From: an uncultured Fibrobacter sp. | GTDB taxonomy: Bacteria; Fibrobacterota; Fibrobacteria; Fibrobacterales; Fibrobacteraceae | Direction of reading: 5' to 3' | DNA length: 9,262 bases | Assembly: GCF_900316465.1 (NCBI RefSeq) | Contig: NZ_ONDD01000049.1 | Location: 1 to 9,262, forward strand | Shown: positions 1 through 6,586 of the stretch, one piece after another | How the letters are laid out: the number at the start of each line of letters is the position of its first letter | Numbering within the stretch: the first letter of the stretch is position 1 | Made by a program: the position numbers and the translations under genes | The notes under the pieces: generated by a model | Told to the model about the DNA's origin: nothing | The model's database searches: none | What the model saw: the letters and a program-made list of their open reading frames with translations, nothing else

Positions 1-1
1 A

Positions 2-2368
2 ATCAGCATCTACGATTCCACAAACTCCGTAAAAACGATCGCGGACCTGGATTCCTGTAAAGACGGAGAAAAAAAGACCGTTTTGACAGATACCAGCTTG
101 TACCGCTGTGTCAACGGCAAATGGCTTAAGGAACTCAAGAGCATTCCCGAATGTTCCGACAAAAACGAATACGAGACATTCTACAAGAACGCTCCTTACG
201 TTTGCATTTCGGGTGAATGGCGCGAAATGGATAGTTTCGAAACCCAATTCGGTGTTTGCGACAAGAAATATGTGGGCAACAAGGCCGTAGACAAGGACAG
301 CTTATACTACATCTGTGACACGACCTTGACTTGGCGCAAGATGACGTTCGTCGACTACAACGGCCGCTGCGACAGCACCAAATACGGAAAGATTGCCACC
401 TACGCAAAGGATACCAGCATATGCCGTTACAGTCAATCGTCAAGACGAGACCAGTGGGAAGCCCTCGATTCACTGGATCTGGATTCTGGTCTATGCACCA
501 AGGAACGTTTCAACGAAATAATTAAGATTACTGAAACATGGGTTACAGCCAAATTTGACCACTATTATCGGTGCTTGGCCTATCGATGGAACAAGATTGA
601 CAAACCTGAGGATGCCTTCGGCGCATGCAACAGCTCCATCAAAGACACCATCTACTCCCTGGATAATTATTCGTATACGTGCCGAAACAACGAATGGCGA
701 GCAATCAATTCGAACGAAAGTAAATATGGCTTATGCACGGCCAAGAAACAGGATTCCGTCATTACCATTACAAAAACAAACCATATCATCTGCGACAAGG
801 GCGAATGGCGCGCCGCTAATCCTGACGAAGTGGAAGGACCTTGCACCAGTGCCAACCAAGACGTTGTTTACACAAACGACACTAACGTATATGCCTGCAA
901 TTCCAAGGCGTGGATTAAGCTTTCTACCCCGCCCTACAACCTCGCCTACTGCCTGAACAAGAACGAGGGCGGAAAATACAAAGTCACCAACCCGAAAACA
1001 TACCTGATTTGCCACGATTACAGTTGGCAGGTCATTGATTCGCTGACCTATTACTACGGAGTCTGCAACGCAAACTCTCTCGGAGAAAAAATCTCGCTCA
1101 ACAAGGATTCCCTAGATTACGCCTGTAAACTGGTCAACGGGAAATACACTTGGCAACAATTGACGGTCGAAGAACAATTCAATCTTACCTGCACATCCGC
1201 GGTCCAGGACAGTATTATTCTGTCATACGTATGCGACAAGGGAACCTGGCGCGAGTTGGACAATCTGGAATCGGCTCTCGGACTATGCCGAAACAAGGAT
1301 ATCGGCGTCTTTGGTTCCACTCCGGGCAACTACAACTATATCTGCGCTGAAAATGGCTGGAAATACCTTTCTACAGGAAAGGTTAACGTAAGCGAATGCA
1401 ATTCTGCAAAAGAAGGATACATTACAAAGATCATCGATGCCGAATACATGTGCACCGACGGTCGTTGGAGAGCTGACAAGGAATTTATCAAGACGAACTG
1501 TCAAAGCCCAGAAGCGGGTTTCATATTCTACGCCTACAAACGTTTCTACCAATGCCAAGATGACAATTATACTCCAGTAATGATTGGCGGCATCGTAAGT
1601 GAATCGGGCCCCTGCAACGAAGCAAAGCAAGGCTCTGTTACCACCTATAAAGATACCACCTACGTCTGCAACAACACTCAATGGCAAAAGGGTACTCTCA
1701 GTAAGATATTCTCTTTGAGTCCATGCAAAGACCTCACGTTACACAACCAGAAGTACACCTGCTCTGGCGGAAAATGGACCCCTACCTACGGGACAATGAC
1801 AGACTCCCGCAACAATAAAACATACAAGACGATTAAAATAGACAATATCACGTGGATGGCTGCAAACCTCGATTACGAAACGACCAACAGCTGGTGTCCT
1901 CAGAATAGCAGCGATCAATGCAAGTCCTACGGAAGACTCTATACCTGGAACAATACCAAGAACGTCTGCCCGACCGGATGGCGCGTCCCAAGTATCCTTG
2001 ATTACTGGAAAGCCTCAACCCATTACCTTCGTCCGAATATATGGAGCATTGACGGCTGGCAAGATTACACATCGGCAGACAACGCCGTTCCTGGCCTAGA
2101 AATTCCGGCTGCAGGAGTTAGATATCCCGATGGAAAAATGGATTACGTGCACCGATTCGGTGGAATTTGGCTATCGGATGAAGCAACTACGGACTCCGCC
2201 TATTACGACGGTCGTTCCGGAATTTCTGTCCATGACGACGTTCTGTACGGCAGCACTAAACGTTTCCCCGACCTCAAGCCCGAAGGAGCGACAAGCACAC
2301 TCGCTCCAACGGCCAGCGCACAGCTTAAAACTTTCGGTTTTTCGATCCGCTGTGTCAAGGAAGACTAA
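2..2368 (+). CDS. FISUMP-domain protein with about 16 Cys/Trp repeats (5' truncated)
   Basis: The reading frame is open to the left window edge, so the N-terminus, and any signal peptide, lies outside; the TTG at 83 is an internal Leu codon, not a start. The visible 788 residues have two parts. Residues ~15-597 are about 16 imperfect repeats of 30-45 residues, each with two cysteines and usually a Trp two to four residues after the second (for example VCISGEW, ICDKGEW, VCDKGTW). Residues ~598-788 are a FISUMP domain (TIGR02145 type), recognised by TYKTIKIDNITWMAANLDY, YGRLYTW, CPTGWRVPS and the terminal FSIRCVKED. This domain is a large paralogous family in Fibrobacter, presumed secreted or surface-exposed, with no established biochemical role. 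The paired cysteines suggest disulfide-bonded modules in an extracytoplasmic protein (inference). The FISUMP assignment is firm; the function is unknown. The gene ends at a strong terminator shared with the convergent neighbour. Confidence 0.9.
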   Translation: MSIYDSTNSVKTIADLDSCKDGEKKTVLTDTSLYRCVNGKWLKELKSIPECSDKNEYETFYKNAPYVCISGEWREMDSFETQFGVCDKKYVGNKAVDKDSLYYICDTTLTWRKMTFVDYNGRCDSTKYGKIATYAKDTSICRYSQSSRRDQWEALDSLDLDSGLCTKERFNEIIKITETWVTAKFDHYYRCLAYRWNKIDKPEDAFGACNSSIKDTIYSLDNYSYTCRNNEWRAINSNESKYGLCTAKKQDSVITITKTNHIICDKGEWRAANPDEVEGPCTSANQDVVYTNDTNVYACNSKAWIKLSTPPYNLAYCLNKNEGGKYKVTNPKTYLICHDYSWQVIDSLTYYYGVCNANSLGEKISLNKDSLDYACKLVNGKYTWQQLTVEEQFNLTCTSAVQDSIILSYVCDKGTWRELDNLESALGLCRNKDIGVFGSTPGNYNYICAENGWKYLSTGKVNVSECNSAKEGYITKIIDAEYMCTDGRWRADKEFIKTNCQSPEAGFIFYAYKRFYQCQDDNYTPVMIGGIVSESGPCNEAKQGSVTTYKDTTYVCNNTQWQKGTLSKIFSLSPCKDLTLHNQKYTCSGGKWTPTYGTMTDSRNNKTYKTIKIDNITWMAANLDYETTNSWCPQNSSDQCKSYGRLYTWNNTKNVCPTGWRVPSILDYWKASTHYLRPNIWSIDGWQDYTSADNAVPGLEIPAAGVRYPDGKMDYVHRFGGIWLSDEATTDSAYYDGRSGISVHDDVLYGSTKRFPDLKPEGATSTLAPTASAQLKTFGFSIRCVKED
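44..1786 (+). repeat. Tandem Cys...Cys-x-Trp protein repeats (about 16 units)
   Basis: Within the FISUMP gene the sequence encodes about 16 degenerate repeats. The core is small-residue/Gly-x-Cys, 12-20 variable residues often rich in Thr, Asp and Lys, an aromatic-x-Cys, then x-x-(G/N)-x-Trp-(R/K), with a linker such as DSLE or NPDE before the next unit. One unit (near 1510-1580) lacks the Trp, with a Tyr nearby. Divergence at the DNA level is high, so these are old protein repeats and not a recent DNA tandem duplication. Confidence 0.8.
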
Positions 2369-2371
2369 AGC

Positions 2372-2400
2372 AAAAAAGCACCCTTCAAGGGTGCTTTTTT
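2372..2400. terminator. Bidirectional rho-independent terminator
   Basis: GCACCCT (2378-2384), loop TCA, AGGGTGC (2388-2394) forms a perfect 7-bp stem. It is flanked by six A on the left and six T on the right, so it works as a terminator on both strands. It lies between the stop of the FISUMP gene (2368) and the stop of the minus-strand nucleotidyltransferase gene (2421), the right place to end both convergent transcripts. Confidence 0.92.
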
Positions 2401-2420
2401 ATTGCTTAAAAATGATTTAA

Positions 2421-3344
2421 CTATTCGTGCATGATCACGTTGTCCAGCGTCTGACCGCTGACCTTGACTGCGTCCCACAGCACAGCGTTACTGATGGTGC
2501 AGTTCTCGATAACGCAATCGTCGCCCACCGACACATTGGGACCGATAATGCTGTTCGTGATCTTTGCGCCCTTGCCAATGTAGCACGGAGCAATCACCTT
2601 GACGCCCGGGTGATTCACCGAAGCGGAATTGTCGATGCGCTTGAGCACATGGGCATTAGTTTCCAACAGGGTTTCTGCCAGGCCGCAGTCCAACCACTTT
2701 TGCACCGGAGCGGTACGGAAATGGCAGCCCTTTTCGAGCATCATTTGGAGAGCGTCCGTCAACTGGAATTCGTTCTTGGTGCGGATATTGTTGTCCATCA
2801 GGTACTTGAGGCTCTGCTTGAGCACCTTGGTATCCTTGATGTAGTAGATACCCACAATGGCCTCGTCGCTCACGAATTCCTGCGGTTTTTCCACCAGGCG
2901 CGTAATACGACCGGAGCCGTCGGTCACGGCTACGCCAAAACGGCGCGGGTCCTCGACCTTGAAGGTATAAAGGATATTTTCGTCCACATTGTGGAGAATG
3001 GAAAGATCCGCTTCGAAAAGCGTATCGCCCAGAATAATCAGGAGCGGTTCATCGTCATCCACGTAAGGCAGTGCGAGGCTGATTGCTTCGCCCAAACCCT
3101 GTGGATTGGACTGGACCACAGCGCGGGTCTTACCCCAAGCAGGGCGCTTTTCCAAAAAAGAGTCTACAGCCTCAGCCTTGTAGCCGGTAATAAAAATCGT
3201 TTCCGTGGGCTTTAGGCTTAGGGAATCTTCAACAATCCAATCTAAAATCGTCTTGCCGGCAACGGGCAGCAAACACTTCGGTAAATTCTCAGTGTAAGGC
3301 CGCAAGCGTAGTCCGTTTCCAGTAACGGGCAGAACAATCTTCAT
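2421..3344 (-). CDS. Sugar-phosphate nucleotidyltransferase (NDP-sugar pyrophosphorylase)
   Basis: This 307-residue protein has an N-terminal nucleotidyltransferase (NTP_transferase, RmlA/GlmU-like) fold. Such enzymes transfer an NMP from an NTP to a sugar 1-phosphate, giving an NDP-sugar and pyrophosphate, in the cytoplasm. Visible motifs are LPVTGNGLRLRPYT (residues 5-18, nucleotide loop) followed by LPKCLLPVAGK with the conserved Lys23, GLGEAI (83-88, in the usual base-binding region), GD at 106-107 (metal-binding Asp), EKP (152-154) and VGIYYI (164-169). Residues ~246-300 show a short hexapeptide left-handed beta-helix (IAPCYIGKGAKI, SIIGPNVSVGDDCVIENC). The usual G-T-R of the nucleotide loop is G-L-R here. 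The ATG at 3344 is preceded by GAGGA 11 nt upstream. The substrate (glucose, mannose or another sugar) cannot be fixed from sequence; a role in cell-wall or surface polysaccharide synthesis is inference. Confidence 0.88.
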   Translation of the reverse strand: MKIVLPVTGNGLRLRPYTENLPKCLLPVAGKTILDWIVEDSLSLKPTETIFITGYKAEAVDSFLEKRPAWGKTRAVVQSNPQGLGEAISLALPYVDDDEPLLIILGDTLFEADLSILHNVDENILYTFKVEDPRRFGVAVTDGSGRITRLVEKPQEFVSDEAIVGIYYIKDTKVLKQSLKYLMDNNIRTKNEFQLTDALQMMLEKGCHFRTAPVQKWLDCGLAETLLETNAHVLKRIDNSASVNHPGVKVIAPCYIGKGAKITNSIIGPNVSVGDDCVIENCTISNAVLWDAVKVSGQTLDNVIMHE

Positions 3345-3381
3345 TTAATCCAAATTCCTCAAAACAAAACTTTACATCAGC

Positions 3382-3390
3382 AATATAGCA
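3382..3390 (-). promoter_or_regulatory. Possible extended -10 promoter for the nucleotidyltransferase gene
   Basis: Read on the minus strand, this is TGCTATATT, an extended -10 (TGn-TATATT) about 40 nt upstream of the ATG. No good -35 hexamer sits 16-18 nt further upstream, so the call is weak. The tRNA terminator just upstream makes a separate promoter here necessary. Confidence 0.35.
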
Positions 3391-3478
3391 TTTTATATGG
3401 AGCGGGGGTATCTGAAAATGGTAATAATGTTGTAAACTCAGTAACATTATCCAACACGCTTAAAATGAGCCAAATAAG

Positions 3479-3508
3479 AAAAAACCGCCTCGGGGTGAGA
3501 CGGTTTTT
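3479..3508 (-). terminator. Terminator of the tRNA-Lys gene
   Basis: On the minus strand, immediately after the tRNA, CCGTCTC (3503-3497), loop ACCCC, GAGGCGG (3491-3485) forms a 7-bp stem with one G-T pair. A-T flanks extend it, and six T follow (3484-3479). This is a standard rho-independent terminator. Confidence 0.88.
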
Positions 3509-3510
3509 CG

Positions 3511-3583
<73 letters not shown>

Positions 3584-3605
3584 ATAGTCGCTTAGGACGC
3601 GCTCA

Positions 3606-3634
3606 ATTATAGAATAAAAAAGGGGCGTTGTCAA
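3606..3634 (-). promoter_or_regulatory. Consensus sigma-70-type promoter of tRNA-Lys
   Basis: The minus strand carries TTGACA (3634-3629), a 17-nt spacer, and TATAAT (3611-3606), matching both hexamers exactly. The predicted start is about 16 nt before the mature tRNA 5' end. A GC-rich stretch (GCGCG) between the -10 box and the tRNA resembles a stringent-type discriminator (inference). Confidence 0.93.
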
Positions 3635-3663
3635 GGGAGAAAGCGGATTTTTTCAAAAAAATC

Positions 3664-3669
3664 TATATT
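3664..3669 (+). promoter_or_regulatory. Possible -10 element of xerD
   Basis: TATATT lies 7 nt upstream of the xerD ATG at 3677 in a very A/T-rich stretch. No clear -35 hexamer is found at 16-18 nt; the nearest, TTGTCA (3628-3633), is 30 nt away. If this is the real -10 box, the transcript would begin at or within 1-2 nt of the ATG. Confidence 0.3.
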
Positions 3670-3676
3670 TTTTTGC

Positions 3677-4570
3677 ATGAGCCTGAATTCAAACCGCATG
3701 GACGCCTATTTGGCGTTTTTGGGAGTGGAACGGAACCTTTCGCCCGCCACCATCCAAAGCTACCAGGAGGACTTGCGGCATTTTATAGGCTGGCTCGACG
3801 AAATTGGACTGGACCTCAAGGATTTGACTCCCGAAAAGCTGGACGAATTCCTGACGCTCACCGCCGGGCAAGAGGAATACTCCCCCACATCAATTGCAAG
3901 GCATTTTTCAAGCCTGCGCGGGTTCTTAAAGTACATGCAGAACCAGGGCGAATACGACTTCAGCACAGAATCCATGCTGGACCGTCCCAAACTCGGGCAT
4001 TATCTGCCGCAGTACCTGACCCGCGAAGAAATCGACAGCGTTTTTGAAAGTGCGGCCAACGGCAAGAACCCGCTGCGCGACACCGCGCTTTTTGAGCTCA
4101 TGTACAGTGCCGGACTCCGTATTTCGGAAACTCTAGGCATCAAGCTTTCGCAGCTGGACCTCGACAACGAATGGCTCACGCCGATCGGCAAGGGTAACAA
4201 GCAGCGCCTGGTACCGCTCGGGAGCAAGGCGAAAGAGAATCTGAAGGCCTGGATCGAACTTGGCAGGCCGCTCACCCACCCGACCACAGACAACATAATA
4301 CTCAATTCCCGCGGCAAGCCCATGACCCGCATGGGAGCGTGGAAAATCGTACAACTTCATACGATGCACCTGAGCAAGCAAGTCTCGCCGCACACCTTCC
4401 GGCACAGCTTTGCCACACACTGCCTCGAAGCGGGCATGGATTTACGCGTACTGCAGGAGCTCCTCGGGCACGCCGACATCAGCACCACGCAGATTTACAC
4501 GCATATCGACAAGGAATTCATCAAGCAGGAACACCGGCAATTCCATCCTAGAGAATTAGCCGGAAAATAA
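3677..4570 (+). CDS. xerD: Site-specific tyrosine recombinase XerD
   Basis: This 297-residue tyrosine recombinase matches the usual XerC/XerD length (~298). With a XerC partner, XerD resolves chromosome dimers at dif. Residues ~5-90 are the N-terminal SAM-like core-binding domain (YLAFLGVERNLSPATIQSY). The catalytic domain shows the full set: Arg148 in YSAGLRISE, Lys172 in GKGNKQRLVPL, His239 and Arg242 in SPHTFRHSFATH, His265 in LLGHADISTTQIY, and nucleophile Tyr274. The C-terminal tail (KEFIKQEHRQFHPR) resembles XerD more than XerC, which makes xerD the better name, though the paralogues are hard to separate. No Shine-Dalgarno motif precedes either ATG 3677 or the in-frame ATG 3698 (Met8); the longer form is kept because the tail of family proteins upstream of the first helix is of that size. 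It starts divergently from tRNA-Lys. No att-like repeat of the tRNA is present, so it is not a prophage integrase. Confidence 0.9.
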   Translation: MSLNSNRMDAYLAFLGVERNLSPATIQSYQEDLRHFIGWLDEIGLDLKDLTPEKLDEFLTLTAGQEEYSPTSIARHFSSLRGFLKYMQNQGEYDFSTESMLDRPKLGHYLPQYLTREEIDSVFESAANGKNPLRDTALFELMYSAGLRISETLGIKLSQLDLDNEWLTPIGKGNKQRLVPLGSKAKENLKAWIELGRPLTHPTTDNIILNSRGKPMTRMGAWKIVQLHTMHLSKQVSPHTFRHSFATHCLEAGMDLRVLQELLGHADISTTQIYTHIDKEFIKQEHRQFHPRELAGK

Positions 4571-4602
4571 ACGACCGCACAGGTAGATTTCACAGAACCG
4601 AA

Positions 4603-4633
4603 TTGACGCCTCCCTAAATTCTAGGTATATTTG
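4603..4633 (+). promoter_or_regulatory. Promoter of the Cys-rich lipoprotein gene (TTGACG-17-TATATTTG)
   Basis: TTGACG (4603-4608), a 17-nt spacer, and TATATT (4626-4631) continuing to TATATTTG (4626-4633). The latter fits the TAnnTTTG -7 element described for Bacteroidota. The expected start is near 4638-4640, giving a leader of about 20 nt. The ribosome binding site AGAGG (4649-4653) is 5 nt from the ATG. Confidence 0.8.
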
Positions 4634-4658
4634 AACAAAATATAAAGCAGAGGCTTAA

Positions 4659-6458
4659 ATGAATAAAATTTCATTCCTTTTGTTTCCGGCTCTGACTGTC
4701 GCCGCCTTCTTTGTAGCTTGCAGCGACGACGACTCTTCTAGCCGCAAGGTGATTACCGAAGTCAACTCGATTTACGAACTCGGAATTTGCGGAGAAGACA
4801 ACCAAGGCGATACCGTCTACGCCAAAAAAGAAGACGCCCAGTATTACTGCGACGACGCGAACTGGGTTCCCGTTGCCACCAAGGAATCGACAGGTTCCTC
4901 AAGTTCGTCTAGCCAAAAAGCAAGTTCCTCGTCCATGACCAAGGCGGAACTCGATAAATTTACCGAATTGTGCAAGGCTTCCGGCGGTAAAGTAAAAGAT
5001 GGTGCCTGCTCCTGTAAAAACGAGCTCTGCGACGTCGGTGCTGTCTGCAACACCATCACGGGCGTCTGCGGAAACCAGAGCAAGCCAAGTGACATAACCG
5101 ACATTTCTTCGGATTCCAACGCCAGTTCTTCCTCTACAGCCACCACCTTCGCTGACCTCTGTAAGGCCTCGGGTGGTAAAGCGAAAGATGGCGCATGCGT
5201 CTGTGACGATATCACCTGCGACGAAGGCGTTCTCTGTAACACCAAGAGCAAGGAATGCGCAAACAAGGATGCCCTTGAAAAAGAATGCGATGAAAGCAGC
5301 TACAACAACTCCTGTTCCAACAGTCCTGCCAGCATCGGCATCGTCAAGGAATGCGTAAAGGGCGTCGTCGTGAACCGCTCGTGCGGTACGGTCTCTTGTA
5401 ACGAAGATGGCACAGACTGCGGCGAATGCATCAACGAAGTACAGACCTGCACCGAAGACAAGAAGTTCAAGGCAACAGTCACACACTGCGAAAAGGGCAA
5501 GAAGGTGACCGAAAGCTGCGGCGATAAATCCTGCGACCCGCGCGACAACGGTTGCGGCGAGTGCACGAACTACGAACACACCTGCACCAACGATGAAGCC
5601 GGAAAGGGAACCGTCTACGAGTGCGTCGCCGGCGAAGCCAAGAAGGCCGTTTCCATATGCGGCAACAAGTCGTGCCGTACCGACAAGGCCATCTGCGGCG
5701 AATGCCTGAACGGCGAACTGAGGTGCGACAACGACATCAACAACAACGCCATCATGTACAGGTGCGTCGACGGGCAATGGGAAAGGCTCCATAACAAGTT
5801 CGACCCGCTCGACAAGGAATATTACAAATGCCCCGTCGCTTGTAGAGAAGGCACCGATCCACAGAAGATGGAAACCGAATGCGACATAGACCAATGTTCT
5901 GATTGTGATCCATGCTGGGGTGAGAAAATGGAGGGTGCTCCCTCTAATCCGAACCCCTGCTACAACGAGGAACGTTGCAAACAAATTCTCAAGGACGAAG
6001 ACCCCGACTACCCGCCGTTCAGGAGTTTCGAGACGAAACAGAAATGGAAGGACCTGATTCCTAGTAAAAAGATGGCAGCGAAAGAAGTTCACGGCTACAA
6101 CTGGACGAATCACAAACCAGTCTCCGCTCCTGAAGAACGCGTGGAAGATTTTGAATTCGACCTTACTAACGAGACGCGCCGCGTATCGTGCAACGCCCTG
6201 GGAACCTACTTCGGCTTATGCCACAACACCCTGCAGACCTGCATCAACAATGTTTACCATGGTGAGGGATTTATGGTGGTCTGCGCTAGCGGCGAACTTG
6301 TCGACGCTGATGGCAACAACGACGGTATTGCTTGCGAATGCGAAAAAACAGCTAGCAACGCCAACGGATGTTGCTACACCAGAAGCGCCTGCTTTAAGCA
6401 GACCAACTGGTCGAGAGACCGCTGCGCTAAGCCCTCGGGCAACGAAAACGACGATTAA
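4659..6458 (+). CDS. Cysteine-rich modular secreted lipoprotein
   Basis: I do not recognise this 599-residue protein as a named family. Residues 1-21 form a lipoprotein signal (MNKISF, hydrophobic core, FFVAC with lipidated Cys21), so it is probably anchored in the membrane by its N-terminus. It has 54 cysteines (9%). Modules in order: residues ~35-72, one Cys...Cys-x-x-x-x-Trp repeat of the FISUMP-gene type; a poly-Ser linker (80-92); two 39-residue units (101-139, 164-202) with identical cysteine spacing, joined by a second Ser-rich linker; three and a half units of ~45 residues (210-369); a further Cys cluster (391-440); a cysteine-free stretch (441-510); and a Cys-rich end containing DADGNNDGIACE (549-560), similar to the Excalibur calcium-binding loop. 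Poly-Ser linkers are common in Fibrobacter exported proteins. The architecture suggests a disulfide-stabilised surface protein, possibly binding ligand or calcium (inference). The ATG is supported by AGAGG at 5 nt and a good promoter. Confidence 0.88.
   Translation: MNKISFLLFPALTVAAFFVACSDDDSSSRKVITEVNSIYELGICGEDNQGDTVYAKKEDAQYYCDDANWVPVATKESTGSSSSSSQKASSSSMTKAELDKFTELCKASGGKVKDGACSCKNELCDVGAVCNTITGVCGNQSKPSDITDISSDSNASSSSTATTFADLCKASGGKAKDGACVCDDITCDEGVLCNTKSKECANKDALEKECDESSYNNSCSNSPASIGIVKECVKGVVVNRSCGTVSCNEDGTDCGECINEVQTCTEDKKFKATVTHCEKGKKVTESCGDKSCDPRDNGCGECTNYEHTCTNDEAGKGTVYECVAGEAKKAVSICGNKSCRTDKAICGECLNGELRCDNDINNNAIMYRCVDGQWERLHNKFDPLDKEYYKCPVACREGTDPQKMETECDIDQCSDCDPCWGEKMEGAPSNPNPCYNEERCKQILKDEDPDYPPFRSFETKQKWKDLIPSKKMAAKEVHGYNWTNHKPVSAPEERVEDFEFDLTNETRRVSCNALGTYFGLCHNTLQTCINNVYHGEGFMVVCASGELVDADGNNDGIACECEKTASNANGCCYTRSACFKQTNWSRDRCAKPSGNENDD
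4959..5264 (+). repeat. Two copies of a 39-residue six-cysteine module
   Basis: The copies are 4959-5075 (residues 101-139) and 5148-5264 (residues 164-202). Both have the spacing C-x11-C-x-C-x4-C-x5-C-x6-C and share CKASGGK and KDGAC. They are separated by a Ser/Asp-rich linker. The codons differ at many synonymous positions, so the duplication is not recent. Confidence 0.85.
5286..5765 (+). repeat. Three and a half copies of a ~45-residue six-cysteine module
   Basis: Residues 210-254, 257-299, 302-346 and the partial 349-369. The pattern is E-C-x6(8)-C-x12-C-x9(11)-C-x4-C-x6-C-G, with each unit leading into the next through CGEC. The 12-residue spacing between the second and third Cys is constant in all four. 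The last unit keeps only its first three cysteines and ends with VDGQWERL, resembling the C-x-x-G-x-W motif of the other repeat family. Confidence 0.82.
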
Positions 6459-6475
6459 TTTCATCGACATTTCAG

Positions 6476-6505
6476 GCAGAAAGGAACCGCAAGGTTCCTT
6501 TCTGC
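6476..6505 (+). terminator. Perfect 13-bp hairpin after the lipoprotein gene, no T-run
   Basis: GCAGAAAGGAACC (6476-6488), loop GCAA, GGTTCCTTTCTGC (6493-6505): a perfect 13-bp stem closed by a GNRA tetraloop, 17 nt after the stop codon. The sequence after it (ATATTGACG) lacks the T-tract of an intrinsic terminator. It may terminate weakly or act as a 3' stabilising stem for the lipoprotein mRNA. Confidence 0.6.
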
Positions 6506-6542
6506 ATATTGACGTATTGTCCACGATAAACGTCGCCGCCCT

Positions 6543-6578
6543 GGGAATTTTTCCCTAAAGGGAATATATGTTTATAAT
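6543..6578 (+). promoter_or_regulatory. Candidate promoter and operator-like repeats of the GH10 gene
   Basis: TATAAT (6573-6578) lies 8 nt before the ATG at 6587; the position 17 nt upstream is TTTCCC (6550-6555), a poor -35. Over that -35 position sit three short arms: GGGAA (6543-6547), TTCCC (6551-6555), GGGAA (6560-6564). The centre arm can pair with either outer one, forming overlapping inverted repeats that could be a regulator binding site. The exact -10 consensus supports a promoter; the operator is inference. Confidence 0.45.
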
Positions 6579-6586
6579 GGATAGCT

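Noticed and set aside
83..85. TTG as start codon of the first gene
   Set aside because: The same frame is open to the window edge with repeat-like sequence (DLDSCKDGE) before it and there is no ribosome binding site; the gene starts outside the window.
2427..3215. A 262-codon plus-strand open frame opposite the nucleotidyltransferase gene
   Set aside because: There is no recognisable domain, and it overlaps a clear enzyme gene on the other strand almost entirely; antisense shadow.
4959..5765. CRISPR-like or DNA tandem repeats in the lipoprotein gene
   Set aside because: The repetition is only at the protein level (cysteine spacing); the DNA differs at many positions and lacks regular identical repeats with unique spacers.
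4899..6113. A 404-codon minus-strand open frame inside the lipoprotein gene
   Set aside because: It is low-complexity (Val, Ala, Phe rich) antisense of Cys/Asp/Lys-rich repeats, with no start signals and no recognisable domain. The + strand gene has promoter, ribosome binding site and signal peptide.
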